This document shows, piece after piece, positions 54,268 through 63,633 of a stretch of 64,000 bases of DNA. How positions within the stretch are numbered: the first letter of the stretch is position 1; every line of letters starts with the position of its first letter. The translations under genes and the position numbers were made by a program. Origin of the DNA: Acinetobacter larvae (GTDB taxonomy: Bacteria; Pseudomonadota; Gammaproteobacteria; Pseudomonadales; Moraxellaceae); NCBI RefSeq assembly GCF_001704115.1, contig NZ_CP016895.1, forward strand, positions 3,658,001 to 3,722,000. The letters are read 5' to 3'. The notes beneath the pieces were generated by a model. That model saw nothing but the letters and a program-made list of their open reading frames with translations, was not told where the DNA came from and made no database searches.

Positions 54268-55389
54268 TTATTTCTCAGGAGTTTGATCTGCGGTGACGTA
54301 TTCCACCACTTCTAAGTTAAAACCAGATAAGGCATTGAAACGTAATGGCGAGCTTAATAGCTTCATTTTTTCAACGCCTAAATCTCTTAAAATCTGTGCA
54401 CCAACCCCAATGGTTTGATATTGATGTGATAGTGCAGCATTGCTCTTGGCAACTTTCGGTTGATTGTGCTGTTCAAGGGCAGGACCCAAGTCTGACAATT
54501 GACCTTGCCCAATCCAGACCAATACCCCACGCTCACTTTGTGCAATATGATGCAATGCCTTATCTAAATCCCAAGCGACTGCACCATCGGCTTTATGAAT
54601 CTTTAATAAATCACGCACTGGATTAAAACCATGTACCCGAACTGTGGTCACACCTTGACTGGGTTGACCTTTGACCAAAGCCACATGAACACTCGGATTA
54701 CCCAGTTCTTGGTAGCGGTACATTTCAAAAGCACCATAATCTGTCTCGATATGTTGTTGATCGATACATTTTACAGTTTGCTCATTGGTCATCCGATAAT
54801 GAATTAAATCTGCAATCGTGCCAATTTTAATACCATGTTTTTCTGCAAAGATTTCTAAATCTGGACGGCGTGCCATGCTGCCATCTTCTTTGATAATTTC
54901 ACAAATGACGGCTGCTGGCTCAAGACCCGCCAAACGTGCTAAATCGCATCCCGCTTCAGTATGTCCCGCACGATGCAACACGCCACCAGGCTGTGCCATC
55001 AAGGGAAAAATATGTCCTGGCTGTACAATATCACTGGGCTTCGCATGTGCTGCGACCGCGGTACGAATGGTATGAGCACGTTCTGCTGCGGAGATCCCCG
55101 TACTAATACCTTCTGCTGCCTCAATAGATAAAGTAAAGTTGGTGCCATGCTGTGCACCGTTGGCTTCAACCATCAATGGTAAATTTAATTGCTGGCAACG
55201 TTCTTTACTTAAGGTCAAGCAGACCAAACCACGCGCGTGGGTAATCATAAAGTTAATATCTTCTGGGCGAACATGCGTGGCAGCAATCACGAGATCACCT
55301 TCATTTTCACGATCTTCGTCATCCATGAGGATAACCATCTTACCTGCACGAATATCTGCGATTAACTCTTCAACAGTATTAAGCGCCAT
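54268..55389 (-). CDS. ribB: 3,4-Dihydroxy-2-butanone-4-phosphate synthase with a degenerate GTP cyclohydrolase II-like domain
   Basis: A 373-residue two-domain protein. Residues 1-200 form the DHBP synthase that converts ribulose-5-phosphate to the four-carbon riboflavin precursor ([42 protein letters not shown], cited in part). Residues 205-373 resemble RibA ([35 protein letters not shown]), but the three zinc cysteines of GTP cyclohydrolase II are absent. The second half is therefore probably not a cyclohydrolase. Such RibB-X fusions are common in this bacterial group. ATG 55389 has AAAGGTG upstream. No FMN riboswitch was found upstream. Confidence 0.92.
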   Translation of the reverse strand: MALNTVEELIADIRAGKMVILMDDEDRENEGDLVIAATHVRPEDINFMITHARGLVCLTLSKERCQQLNLPLMVEANGAQHGTNFTLSIEAAEGISTGISAAERAHTIRTAVAAHAKPSDIVQPGHIFPLMAQPGGVLHRAGHTEAGCDLARLAGLEPAAVICEIIKEDGSMARRPDLEIFAEKHGIKIGTIADLIHYRMTNEQTVKCIDQQHIETDYGAFEMYRYQELGNPSVHVALVKGQPSQGVTTVRVHGFNPVRDLLKIHKADGAVAWDLDKALHHIAQSERGVLVWIGQGQLSDLGPALEQHNQPKVAKSNAALSHQYQTIGVGAQILRDLGVEKMKLLSSPLRFNALSGFNLEVVEYVTADQTPEK

Positions 55390-55414
55390 CAATCTTCACC
55401 TTTGACTCAATTAA

Positions 55415-55455
55415 CGGTAGACGTTTCAGCACATCTAGTGCGCTATAGTCTACCG
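55415..55455. repeat. Nested inverted repeat upstream of ribB
   Basis: CGGTAGAC (55415-55422) and GTCTACCG (55448-55455) are perfect arms, with a second stem GCAC-atcta-GTGC inside. It lies 25 bp before the ribB start. The rest of the 55390-55638 gap has no supported gene; a minus-strand frame of about 30 codons ending at 55481 looks protein-like (EDFIAPQKSLEMISRKLF) but has no clear start. Confidence 0.45.
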
Positions 55456-55638
55456 CGTTTTGGGTTATTTTGCCTATGCTTATCGTAAGCTGGGAAACAA
55501 TTTGCGAGAGATCATTTCTAGACTTTTTTGCGGCGCGATAAAATCTTCAATGCTGTCACCTTTAAAATCAACCTATACCGTTTCAAGCATTACTCTAAAC
55601 CAATATTCTAAACCAATGCGCTCGACATTGCGCATTGG

Positions 55639-55977
55639 TTAGCCTTGACTCCTAAAAACAAAATATACACACCCCAATAAACATAATCCCGCCCAGACAT
55701 AATCCAACTTAAACGGCTGCTTAAACCAGAGTAACATGAAGGGGACAAATACAATTAATGTAATCACTTCTTGGCTGATCTTGATTTGCCCCATGGACCA
55801 TTGTGCCTGTGCTAACATCCGCGTTGCAGGAATCATAAAGCTATATTCAAATAGAGCAATACACCAGCTGAATAAGACGGCTTGCCACCAAGGCGCATCA
55901 TGTAAAAATTTGAGATGCCCATACCAAGCCAAGGTCATAAAACAATTGGCAATCACTAACAATAACAATGGCAGCAT
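55639..55977 (-). CDS. DUF486 (DMT-type) small membrane protein
   Basis: A 112-residue inner-membrane protein with four hydrophobic segments. The motifs FMTLAWYGHLKF, FSWCIALFEYSFMIPATR, QIKISQEVITLIVFVPF and the closing LCLLGCVYFVFR match DUF486, a branch of the drug/metabolite transporter superfamily with unknown substrate. ATG 55977 is chosen over a TTG four codons earlier. The preceding 189 bp (55990-56178) mainly hold the terminator of the short-chain dehydrogenase. Confidence 0.85.
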   Translation of the reverse strand: MLPLLLLVIANCFMTLAWYGHLKFLHDAPWWQAVLFSWCIALFEYSFMIPATRMLAQAQWSMGQIKISQEVITLIVFVPFMLLWFKQPFKLDYVWAGLCLLGCVYFVFRSQG

Positions 55978-56073
55978 TTTATGACCCAAATAAGTTAGCT
56001 GAAAAAGGCAAATAAACTAAGTTCTTTTAAGAGATAAGATTATCATTTTTAAAAATTAAAAAATCTGCCAAAA

Positions 56074-56107
56074 CAAAAAAAAGCGGATGAATCGGAAATC
56101 CGCTTTT
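56074..56107 (-). terminator. Rho-independent terminator of the short-chain dehydrogenase gene
   Basis: AAAAGCGGAT (56079-56088) and ATCCGCTTTT (56098-56107) form a 10-bp stem with a 9-nt loop. On the minus strand it continues into a T-rich tail. Confidence 0.8.
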
Positions 56108-56178
56108 GGCTTGGTTGAAATAAAATCAACAATTCAAATATTTATGGTTTTGATACGGTATATGGTTTTGAGCCAGTT

Positions 56179-57012
56179 TTAAGCTTTGGTCAATTTACCC
56201 AATAAAGTAATAACATCTTGATAACGTGTTGGTAATACCCGTTGAATCACATCAATCATTTTGGCGTCATTACCAATTAATAACCGTGGTTTTTCAGCTT
56301 TTACGGCTTGAAGTATTTCATTCGCGGCTTGTTCTGGTGGTGTACGCAATAACTTATTAAAAGACTTGGCAGATTTATGTGGATTCATGCCCAGACTCCG
56401 TACACTGTCATTGGTTTTTGCTGCATTGGCAATATTGGTACGAATACCACCAGGATGGACACAAAGTGCGCTCACCCCACAGTTTTCCATGTCCAATTCA
56501 ATACGCAGAGATTCAGTAAAACCACGTACTGCAAATTTAGTCGCATTATAAGCCGACTGAGTCGGTTGTGCGACCAAACCAAACAAACTTGAAATATTAA
56601 TAATATGCCCATCACCCGTTTTTTTAATATACGGTAAAAATTCTTTGGTGCCATAGACTACACCCCAGAAATTAATATTAAAAATCCATTCCAACTCTTC
56701 GTAGCTCGCGCCTTCAACTGTCGATCCTAGCGCCACACCAGCATTGTTGAAAATCATATTCACAGCGCCATGATCGGCTACAGTTTGGGCAGCCCATGCC
56801 CGAACAGCATCACGATCTGCAACATCAAGTTGCTGATAAGTCACGTGTACTGCACTATCCTTAAGTAATTCTGCAGTTGCTTCCAAACCTGCCAGATTGA
56901 CATCACTTAAAGAGAGATGACAGCCTTGTTTTGCCAGTTGTAATGCCAATTGTTGACCTATACCAGAGCCAGCACCAGTAATTGCAGCAACTTTGTTGTT
57001 AAAATTTTTCAT
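56179..57012 (-). CDS. Short-chain dehydrogenase/reductase
   Basis: A 277-residue NAD(P)-dependent oxidoreductase of the classical SDR family. The Rossmann motif GAGSGIG (near residues 14-20), FNNAGVA, the catalytic Ser (NISSLFG), and Tyr-x3-Lys (YNATKFA) are present, then HPGGIRTNIA. LSDVNLAGLEATAE places an acidic residue after beta-2, which favours NAD. The substrate is unknown. AAGG precedes ATG 57012; the 57-codon extension upstream overlaps the promoter and is rejected. It is divergent from a TetR regulator, with a strong promoter/operator between them. Confidence 0.9.
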   Translation of the reverse strand: MKNFNNKVAAITGAGSGIGQQLALQLAKQGCHLSLSDVNLAGLEATAELLKDSAVHVTYQQLDVADRDAVRAWAAQTVADHGAVNMIFNNAGVALGSTVEGASYEELEWIFNINFWGVVYGTKEFLPYIKKTGDGHIINISSLFGLVAQPTQSAYNATKFAVRGFTESLRIELDMENCGVSALCVHPGGIRTNIANAAKTNDSVRSLGMNPHKSAKSFNKLLRTPPEQAANEILQAVKAEKPRLLIGNDAKMIDVIQRVLPTRYQDVITLLGKLTKA

Positions 57013-57076
57013 AGTATACCTTTGATAGCGATCCGCTACGCTTGAAATGAGCCTGATGTACGAGCTTGTTGTTGCA

Positions 57077-57105
57077 ACTATAATTTTGACAACAAGCATT
57101 GTCAA
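57077..57105 (-). promoter_or_regulatory. Promoter of the short-chain dehydrogenase with an overlapping inverted repeat
   Basis: On the minus strand TTGACA (57105-57100), a 17-bp spacer and TATAGT (57082-57077) form a near-consensus sigma-70 promoter. The -35 box and part of the spacer lie in the inverted repeat TTGACAA-CAAGCA-TTGTCAA (57086-57105), a likely repressor site, probably for the divergent TetR protein. Confidence 0.6.
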
Positions 57106-57261
57106 TCCAAAAAGATAGTAGCGCACGTCAGCTAAAATCAGCATTACATTCAGACTGCATCTGCTTGCTAGGCAGCAAAGCAAAACGGATGAAAATTAGG
57201 TTTTATGTGTTGATATTGCTAATATGGCATGGATGATCCTTCAACCTGATCCAACTCGACC

Positions 57262-57948
57262 ATGACTCAACAAGATTCCTCACTCAGCCCAAACACGCCA
57301 ACTGCAACACCGAAAAGTAAAGAGCGGCAGTTCAAAGGTTTATCGCTTAGCGAGCGGAAACGGTTACGACGTGAAAAACTGATTCAAGCGGGAATAGAAG
57401 CCTATGGTCAACATGGCTTTTTCTCTGTCACTGTCAAAGATATTTGCCAACAAGCACAATTAACCGAACGCTATTTTTATGAGTCCTTCAAAAAGAGCGA
57501 ACAGCTGTTCCAATGTATTTTTTTACAATTGACAGAAAAGTTACAAGATACGGTGCTGCACGCCATACAACAGCATCGCGGTGATCATCTCGGTATGATT
57601 CGTGCAGGACTCGATGCTTTATTTCGTTTGCTCATGCAAGATCCACGGATTGCCAGAATCATTTATGTGGATGCCATGCTGGTACAAGAATTACATAATC
57701 AAGCTACGCTACGGGACACCATGGCGCGATTTGATCAAATGATTGAAGCGCTCATCAATACAGGACTACCAGATAGCGCCTTAGCACCACACCATATCTC
57801 ACTTATGGCAACCGGTCTAAATGGCTATGTCACGCAAATTGCGGTACGCTGGGTGATTGGTGGTCATCAATATGCCATCGAGGATGTGGTCGCATCTTGT
57901 GAAGTAGTTTTTATGGCGCTTTTTCATCAACTTCAACAGCAACAGTAA
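57262..57948 (+). CDS. TetR/AcrR-family transcriptional regulator
   Basis: A 228-residue regulator with an N-terminal extension rich in Ser/Thr/Pro, then the TetR domain (KLIQAGIEAYGQHGFFSVTV; ICQQAQLTERYFYESF). The C-terminal ligand domain is variable. It faces away from the short-chain dehydrogenase gene, and a palindrome overlapping that gene's promoter suggests it represses it. The inducer is unknown. No ribosome-binding site stronger than GATCC-type sequence is visible, so the exact start is less certain. The following 219 bp lead into the phoB promoter. Confidence 0.85.
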   Translation: MTQQDSSLSPNTPTATPKSKERQFKGLSLSERKRLRREKLIQAGIEAYGQHGFFSVTVKDICQQAQLTERYFYESFKKSEQLFQCIFLQLTEKLQDTVLHAIQQHRGDHLGMIRAGLDALFRLLMQDPRIARIIYVDAMLVQELHNQATLRDTMARFDQMIEALINTGLPDSALAPHHISLMATGLNGYVTQIAVRWVIGGHQYAIEDVVASCEVVFMALFHQLQQQQ

Positions 57949-58109
57949 GCAACACAACAAATAGCCGCACTATAAAAACAAAGTATCCAGTCCACGGCAC
58001 TACAATAGCGTTTTAGGCAAATTTTGCAGTTTGATGACCGTGCTTTGTCACAAATGATTGCAAAAATGCTGGGATTTCAGCTTTTGCAATGATATTGTCA
58101 TAATTAATC

Positions 58110-58130
58110 TTTGTAATAAGCCTGTCATAA
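58110..58130 (+). promoter_or_regulatory. Candidate Pho box upstream of phoB
   Basis: TTTGTAAT and CTGTCATAA are repeated with an 11-bp period (58110-58130), and another TTGTCAT lies 16 bp further upstream. The pattern approximates the PhoB-binding CTGTCAT direct repeat and suggests autoregulation. Confidence 0.5.
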
Positions 58131-58167
58131 ATATAAACAGCCTACTGTACTTAAAGGATATTACGTT

Positions 58168-58878
58168 GTGAAAGATGATTACATTTTAATTGTAGATGAC
58201 GAACTTCCGATTCGAGAAATGATCCATACTTCTTTGGATATGGCAGGTTTTCAGTGTCTACAGGCAGAAGATGCCAAGCAAGCACACCAGATCATTGTCG
58301 ATCAACGTCCAGCACTCATTTTACTCGATTGGATGTTACCCGGTGGCATTAGCGGTGTAGACCTATGCCGCCGTCTAAAACGTGATGATAACCTATCAGA
58401 AATTCCAGTCATTATGCTGACAGCACGCGGAGAAGAAGACCATAAAGTACAAGGTCTCGATGCGGGTGCAGATGACTACATGACCAAACCCTTTTCCACC
58501 CGTGAACTCGTCTCACGCATCAAGGCGGTACTGCGTCGTGCCAATGCCTTAACAGGTGAAAAAACCATTGATGCCAATGGCTTAATTTTAGATCCCGTCA
58601 GTCAGCGGGTCAGCTTTGGTGACAACATTCTCGATATGGGACCGACAGAATACCGTTTATTGGCATTCTTTATGACGCATCCAGAGCGTGCTTATACGCG
58701 TGCCCAGCTACTTGACCAAGTTTGGGGCGGTAATGTATACATTGAAGATCGTACCATTGACGTACATATTCGTCGCTTACGTAAAGTGCTTGAACCTTAT
58801 GGTGTAGACCGTTTTGTACAAACTGTACGTGGTACAGGCTATCGTTTCTCTACTCGCGCAGATGTTGCACTAGGTTAA
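58168..58878 (+). CDS. phoB: Phosphate regulon response regulator PhoB
   Basis: A 236-residue OmpR-type response regulator. The receiver domain has the acidic pair in [12 protein letters not shown], the phosphorylated Asp in ILLDWMLPG, the Thr in MLTARGEE and the Lys in DYMTKPF. The winged helix follows ([26 protein letters not shown] cited by ends; [16 protein letters not shown]). The start is GTG 58168 with AAAGGA upstream. It is 10 bp ahead of phoR. Together they control phosphate-starvation genes. Confidence 0.95.
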   Translation: MKDDYILIVDDELPIREMIHTSLDMAGFQCLQAEDAKQAHQIIVDQRPALILLDWMLPGGISGVDLCRRLKRDDNLSEIPVIMLTARGEEDHKVQGLDAGADDYMTKPFSTRELVSRIKAVLRRANALTGEKTIDANGLILDPVSQRVSFGDNILDMGPTEYRLLAFFMTHPERAYTRAQLLDQVWGGNVYIEDRTIDVHIRRLRKVLEPYGVDRFVQTVRGTGYRFSTRADVALG

Positions 58879-58888
58879 AACTGACTTC

Positions 58889-60247
58889 ATGTATGAGCCT
58901 TATCCGGTCCCCGAACTAGCGCGTGACCATAAAAAATCACGCTATAGCAGTTTAAGGACATTTGCTAAGCAAGATCTCAAACTGCTTGCTTTTCTTTTGA
59001 TTATTGCCGCTTTCATTGGCTATGGAACAGGTTACTTTCTGCTCTGTGCCGTCTTTGCTTTTGCTGTATTTTTCGCGTTTCAGCTCTATTCACTGTATTT
59101 GGTCAATGAATGGATTTCCAATCGTCCCTATGAGGTTCCACCCAATTTAAATGGGATATGGGGAGCATTATTATTCAATTTTTATCGAGCGCAGCGCCAA
59201 GAACGGGTTGTACAAGCCGAAATGGTCGGTTTAATTGACCGTGCACAAAGTTCTTTGGTGGCATTGGCGGAGGCAGTGGTCCTCACAGATGAGCTGCATC
59301 AAATCGAATGGGCCAACCCTGCGGCTGAAGCGTTATTGGGTATTCAAGCCTTAGATCGTGGACGTAATCTGCTCACCATTTTACGGCATCCACGTTTTAT
59401 CGAGTATTTTAGTCATATCGATCAATATCCCGATGGTATTCGCGTCAAGCTCTCCATTGAAGATGAAAAATATGTGCAAATTAAATTGACCCGTTTTGGT
59501 AGCGAAAGTTTGCTATTGGTGGCCTATGATGTCACCCGAATGCAAAACCTAGAGCAAATGCGTAAAGATTTTGTCGATAATATTTCCCATGAGTTACGTA
59601 CTCCCTTGACCGTGCTCAGTGGTTATATTGAAACCTTTACTGATCAAGAAGATATCAGCCCACGCTGGAAACGTGCTTTTGATCAAATGCAATCTCAAAC
59701 ACGGCGCATGAATGCTTTGGTCAATGATTTGCTCTTATTATCACGTTTAGAAAATGAAAAGCAGATTCCTAAAAACCAGATCATCGAAATGCCCAGTTTG
59801 ATGAATCAATTATTTGATGATGCCCAAGCCTATAATGCCGATTATGGTCATACGCTCAACTTAGAAATAGACAGTCATTATGATTTGATTGGTTCAGATA
59901 TGGAAATTGCCAGTGCGTTTAGCAACTTAATTACCAACGCGATCAAATATACCCCGAAAGGTGGCAGTATTACCATTGGTTGGCATGATGATGGTGAACA
60001 GGCTTATTTTAGTGTTGAAGATACTGGTATAGGCATTAACCCCAAACATTTACCCCGACTCACTGAGCGTTTTTATCGGGTAGACAGTGCCAGAAGCCGT
60101 CAGTCTGGTGGCACAGGTTTAGGTTTAGCCATTGTGAAGCACGTACTGATGCAGCATGCGGCGCATTTAGAAGTTGAATCAGTTGAAAATCAAGGCTCAG
60201 TCTTTAAAGCAGTCTTTCCCAAATCGGCATTATATTTTGTCGATTAA
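58889..60247 (+). CDS. phoR: Phosphate regulon sensor histidine kinase PhoR
   Basis: A 452-residue membrane kinase. Two adjacent hydrophobic segments lie near the N-terminus (about 30-70) with almost no periplasmic loop, as in PhoR, which senses phosphate through the Pst/PhoU complex. A PAS domain (about 110-210) precedes the H-box DNISHELRTPLTVLSG. The ATP domain has SNLITNAIKYTPKGG, VEDTGIGI and GTGLGLAIVKHV. It is co-transcribed with phoB. Confidence 0.94.
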   Translation: MYEPYPVPELARDHKKSRYSSLRTFAKQDLKLLAFLLIIAAFIGYGTGYFLLCAVFAFAVFFAFQLYSLYLVNEWISNRPYEVPPNLNGIWGALLFNFYRAQRQERVVQAEMVGLIDRAQSSLVALAEAVVLTDELHQIEWANPAAEALLGIQALDRGRNLLTILRHPRFIEYFSHIDQYPDGIRVKLSIEDEKYVQIKLTRFGSESLLLVAYDVTRMQNLEQMRKDFVDNISHELRTPLTVLSGYIETFTDQEDISPRWKRAFDQMQSQTRRMNALVNDLLLLSRLENEKQIPKNQIIEMPSLMNQLFDDAQAYNADYGHTLNLEIDSHYDLIGSDMEIASAFSNLITNAIKYTPKGGSITIGWHDDGEQAYFSVEDTGIGINPKHLPRLTERFYRVDSARSRQSGGTGLGLAIVKHVLMQHAAHLEVESVENQGSVFKAVFPKSALYFVD

Positions 60248-60265
60248 GCCGCTGCTCAAACCATG

Positions 60266-60298
60266 CATCGCCAGCCTGCATAGCGCTTGCTGGCGATG
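60266..60298. terminator. Hairpin between convergent phoR and psd
   Basis: CATCGCCAGC (60266-60275) and GCTGGCGATG (60289-60298) form a perfect 10-bp GC-rich stem. There is no T-run on either strand, so it may act only as a weak or Rho-assisted bidirectional stop. Confidence 0.4.
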
Positions 60299-60341
60299 AT
60301 CGAGGCAACTCAAAACCCAAATAAAAATAAAAGCAATCGTA

Positions 60342-61196
60342 CTAAGCGAGGCGATGCCCTAGCGCTTCACCCATACGAACAGTACTGTTGGCTGTAAATG
60401 CTGCATCCCATTGCATGCGATGAGCTTCAAATAAAACAATCGCTGTCGAACCCAAATAAAAACGTCCCAGCTCATCGCCTTTGGCTAAATCCATTGCATG
60501 CTGTTTGAGTTCAATACAACCCGATGGTTTCACACGTCCTGTTGCAACAGTCTCGATTCCAGCCACAATCATGGCTCCCACCAAGACTACAGCCATACGT
60601 CCGAGTGCGGTATCAAATAGACAAACCATGCGTTCATTACGGGCAAATAAACCGGGGATATGTTCTGCCGTGGTTTGATTGACTGAAAATAATTCGCCTG
60701 GAATATACAGTGTTTCGGTTAATCGCCCAGCAACAGGCATATGCACCCGATGATAATCTTTCGGTGATAAATAAACTGTGGCAAATTCACCCTCTTGAAA
60801 AACTGCCGCCAATTGTGGATCACCAATCAATTGATCAACACTAAAGTGCTGGCCTTTGGCCTGAAAAATCGACCCTTGTTGAATCTGACCAATTTGTGAA
60901 ATACAGCCATCTGCTGGGCTAACGATACTCTCGGCTGCGGTATCTATGGCACGAACACCCGCTTTCAGTGCGCGGGTAAAGAAATCATTAAAGGATTTAT
61001 ATTGCAGCGCATCACTTTGTTCAGCAATGCTCATATCAATGCCATATTTGGCTTTAAAGCTTTGAATGACAGCATTTTTAATCAGCGGATTTTCACTGGC
61101 CGCAAGTTTACCCACCAAACGACTCAAACGATGTTGTGGTACGATTTGCTGTGCACGAATAAAAACTTGTTCTTTTAAACGCGATTTAAGACTCAA
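60342..61196 (-). CDS. psd: Phosphatidylserine decarboxylase
   Basis: A 284-residue pro-enzyme making phosphatidylethanolamine. The LGST motif near the C-terminus ([13 protein letters not shown]) is the self-cleavage site that yields the pyruvoyl group on the small subunit. [14 protein letters not shown] and FARNERMV supply catalytic residues. The likely start is TTG 61196, which shares bases with the rhdA stop (TTGA); the first residues [10 protein letters not shown] fit the family and no better start is visible. Expression is therefore probably coupled to rhdA. Confidence 0.94.
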   Translation of the reverse strand: MSLKSRLKEQVFIRAQQIVPQHRLSRLVGKLAASENPLIKNAVIQSFKAKYGIDMSIAEQSDALQYKSFNDFFTRALKAGVRAIDTAAESIVSPADGCISQIGQIQQGSIFQAKGQHFSVDQLIGDPQLAAVFQEGEFATVYLSPKDYHRVHMPVAGRLTETLYIPGELFSVNQTTAEHIPGLFARNERMVCLFDTALGRMAVVLVGAMIVAGIETVATGRVKPSGCIELKQHAMDLAKGDELGRFYLGSTAIVLFEAHRMQWDAAFTANSTVRMGEALGHRLA

Positions 61197-62041
61197 AATG
61201 GTTGCTCTCCGCTGACTATCGGGCTATCGGGACGATTTCCCCATTCACTCCAGGCGCCATCATAAACCCGCAACTCCCATGCTAACAGGCGTGCAATAAT
61301 ATAGGCTAATCCCGAACGATGATGAGATTGACAATAGGTCACAGCAGCTCGACTCAAGTCTAAGCCACTTTGTTCTAGACCGTGTTGAATATCTTTTAAA
61401 GGACGCAATTTTAGATGATTTTCACGATTTAGGGCAGTACTCCACTCAAAATGGTAAGCACCAGGAATATGCCCACCTTTACGTGCAGCCAATCGTTGAC
61501 CGATGTACTCATCCCAACTCCGACAATCCCACAATTGTAGACCACCCTGTACAACCTGTGCCTTAAGCTCATCATATTGGATACGATACTGCGGCAAAGC
61601 AGGGTACTGCGGATGAATCAATGGCTGACCGGATGGCATGACCGTCACAACACCATTGGCCACAGGATAAGCTGCAGCTAACCAAGCATGAATCCCACCA
61701 TTTAACCAACTACAATTTGCAAAGCCTAAACAGTTTAAATTCCAAAGTAGGCGACCAGCCCATGCACCGCCTTCATCATCATAGGCCACCACATGACAGT
61801 CTGTGGTCAGATCATAGTCAGCAATGAATTTTTCCATTTGTGCTGGATCGGGTAATAAACCTGTTGCATCATCGCCTTGCGCCAATAACCGTGCTGGGGC
61901 AACATGCATGGCATGGGGAATATGCAACTGCGCAAAAACCGATGCACGGCTTAAATCAAGTATCCTTAATTGAGGGTGCCCTAAGCATGCAGCCAGCTGC
62001 TCCACCTCAATTTTAAAATCTAAATTCAACGCCTTCATCAT
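61193..62041 (-). CDS. rhdA: Thiosulfate sulfurtransferase (rhodanese)
   Basis: A 282-residue two-domain rhodanese. The C-terminal active-site loop is CQSHHRSG, which carries the persulfide cysteine and closely resembles the CQTHHR loop described for Azotobacter RhdA. It is unlike the CRxGxT loop of usual thiosulfate sulfurtransferases. The first domain ([20 protein letters not shown]) lacks the cysteine, as expected. It lies directly before psd, the neighbour known for rhdA in pseudomonads. Two in-frame ATG codons are adjacent at the start. Confidence 0.88.
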   Translation of the reverse strand: MMKALNLDFKIEVEQLAACLGHPQLRILDLSRASVFAQLHIPHAMHVAPARLLAQGDDATGLLPDPAQMEKFIADYDLTTDCHVVAYDDEGGAWAGRLLWNLNCLGFANCSWLNGGIHAWLAAAYPVANGVVTVMPSGQPLIHPQYPALPQYRIQYDELKAQVVQGGLQLWDCRSWDEYIGQRLAARKGGHIPGAYHFEWSTALNRENHLKLRPLKDIQHGLEQSGLDLSRAAVTYCQSHHRSGLAYIIARLLAWELRVYDGAWSEWGNRPDSPIVSGEQPF

Positions 62042-62191
62042 CGATAATCACAGTTAAAATCATTGCTCAGAATATTAGCATAAGCCAATACAGCTCACGC
62101 AAATTGACTCACTATTCATCACATATATTGAACAAGATACTCAATATAATAATTTTCCATAATAATTTTTCCCATAATAACTTTTTTCGGT

Positions 62192-63403
62192 CTACTCGCT
62201 TTCTTCTGTTTCACTCAAACTAAAAACTTGCTTTAAGTAAGCCAAGAAAGTGCCATTGTCGGTCATGGTCTTACCTGGGCTATCAGAAATTTTCGCGACC
62301 GACTGACCATTACATTCAACCAACTTCAAAACAATATTCAGCGGTGTCTGTCCCATATCATTGGTCAGATTGGTACCAATACCGAAACTGACTTTAAAGC
62401 GGTCTTTAAAATACTGGTAAAGCTGCCAAGCTTTTTCAATAGTCAAGCCATCGCTAAAAGTAAGCATTTTTGTTTTGGTATCGATTTTTAGCTTACGATA
62501 ATGCTGATAGGCTTTATCCCCCCACACATAGGGATCACCACTATCATGGCGTAAACCATCGAAGAGTTTGGCAAAATATAAGTCAAAGTCGCAAAGGAAT
62601 GCATCCATTCCGACCACATCGGTCAGGGCAATCCCTAAATCACCACGATACTCTTGCACCCATGCCTCAAGTGCTGCTTTCTGAAAATTACGTAAACGTA
62701 CATCCAAGGCTTGGAAAGCTTGGAGAAACTCGTGCGCCATGGTCCCGATTGGAATAATATTCAGCTCTTTGGCCAAATAAACATTGCTCGTCCCTCGGAA
62801 AATCGTCGGTACCGCTTGATGGAAAGACTGTACCACGTGCTTTTGCCAAGCAAAACTATAACGGCGACGTGTACCAAAATCAGAAACCAAGAACGGTTGA
62901 TCTGGGTGCTGTTGCTGCGCGTACTGACCAATCAGTGCAATTTTTTCTTGTAGGCGACGCTCACCCTCAATTAATACTTCAGGGCTATGAATCCGTTGAA
63001 AATAAAGCTCATTGACAATTGAGAGCACAAAAATCTCAAACATCATCGCTTGAACCATCGGTCCTTCAACCCAGATGTCAAGACGTCCTTGAGCATCTAA
63101 ACCAACTTGAATAAATCTACGTTTTAATTGAAATAGTTCTAAATAATCGACAAAGTCACTTTTAATAAAACGGAACTGGCGTAAATACTGTAACTCATCT
63201 TCTTTAAATTTTAGCTCACAGAGATAATCCAGCTGTCGGTTTAAATCATCTAAGATATCGCTGAGTGGATAAACCGTATCATCAAGATTTCGACAACGAA
63301 AATGATAGACACTATGCGCCTGTGGAAATTGATGTAATACCACTTGTAACATCGTGAATTTATATAAATCAGTATCGAGCAGCGAATGGATTATTGGTGA
63401 CAT
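62192..63403 (-). CDS. pncB: Nicotinate phosphoribosyltransferase
   Basis: A 403-residue enzyme joining nicotinic acid to PRPP for NAD salvage. Recognisable segments are [17 protein letters not shown] at the start, [15 protein letters not shown], the phosphorylated/active histidine in [25 protein letters not shown] and [11 protein letters not shown]. Downstream, 62142-62190 holds three imperfect copies of CATAATAATTTTTC, AT-rich and without a clear hairpin. Upstream (63404-63633) it is divergent from dtd. Confidence 0.95.
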   Translation of the reverse strand: MSPIIHSLLDTDLYKFTMLQVVLHQFPQAHSVYHFRCRNLDDTVYPLSDILDDLNRQLDYLCELKFKEDELQYLRQFRFIKSDFVDYLELFQLKRRFIQVGLDAQGRLDIWVEGPMVQAMMFEIFVLSIVNELYFQRIHSPEVLIEGERRLQEKIALIGQYAQQQHPDQPFLVSDFGTRRRYSFAWQKHVVQSFHQAVPTIFRGTSNVYLAKELNIIPIGTMAHEFLQAFQALDVRLRNFQKAALEAWVQEYRGDLGIALTDVVGMDAFLCDFDLYFAKLFDGLRHDSGDPYVWGDKAYQHYRKLKIDTKTKMLTFSDGLTIEKAWQLYQYFKDRFKVSFGIGTNLTNDMGQTPLNIVLKLVECNGQSVAKISDSPGKTMTDNGTFLAYLKQVFSLSETEESE

Positions 63404-63559
63404 AACGCAGACTGTTTTGGTTCAACTCTGGGCATTAAAGCATAAAATCACTGATAAGGACTAAAGTTTTCATAAATAATTCTTGTTAGCATCACCGATA
63501 TACGGTCAGGGTACTGGCTGTGCTACGGATCATCAATCGCACGGAGAATACATAGACTT

Positions 63560-63582
63560 GACCTAAACACAGCACTTAGGTC
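63560..63582. promoter_or_regulatory. Inverted repeat in the pncB-dtd divergent region
   Basis: GACCTAA-(9)-TTAGGTC is perfect. TTGACC overlaps its left arm and TATACA follows its right arm, so it may lie across a promoter for dtd. The spacing (19 bp) is longer than ideal. Confidence 0.35.
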
Positions 63583-63633
63583 TATACAATGCTAGTATTT
63601 ACATGATTTAAAACAACGGTCTAAGAGGTTATT

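Noticed and set aside
55390..55638. FMN riboswitch before ribB
   Set aside because: I looked for the conserved RFN-type blocks in the upstream gap and none were visible; only the nested inverted repeat is there.
57013..57183. 57-codon N-terminal extension of the short-chain dehydrogenase
   Set aside because: It runs through the TTGACA/TATAGT promoter and operator; ATG 57012 has AAGG and leads directly into the Rossmann motif.
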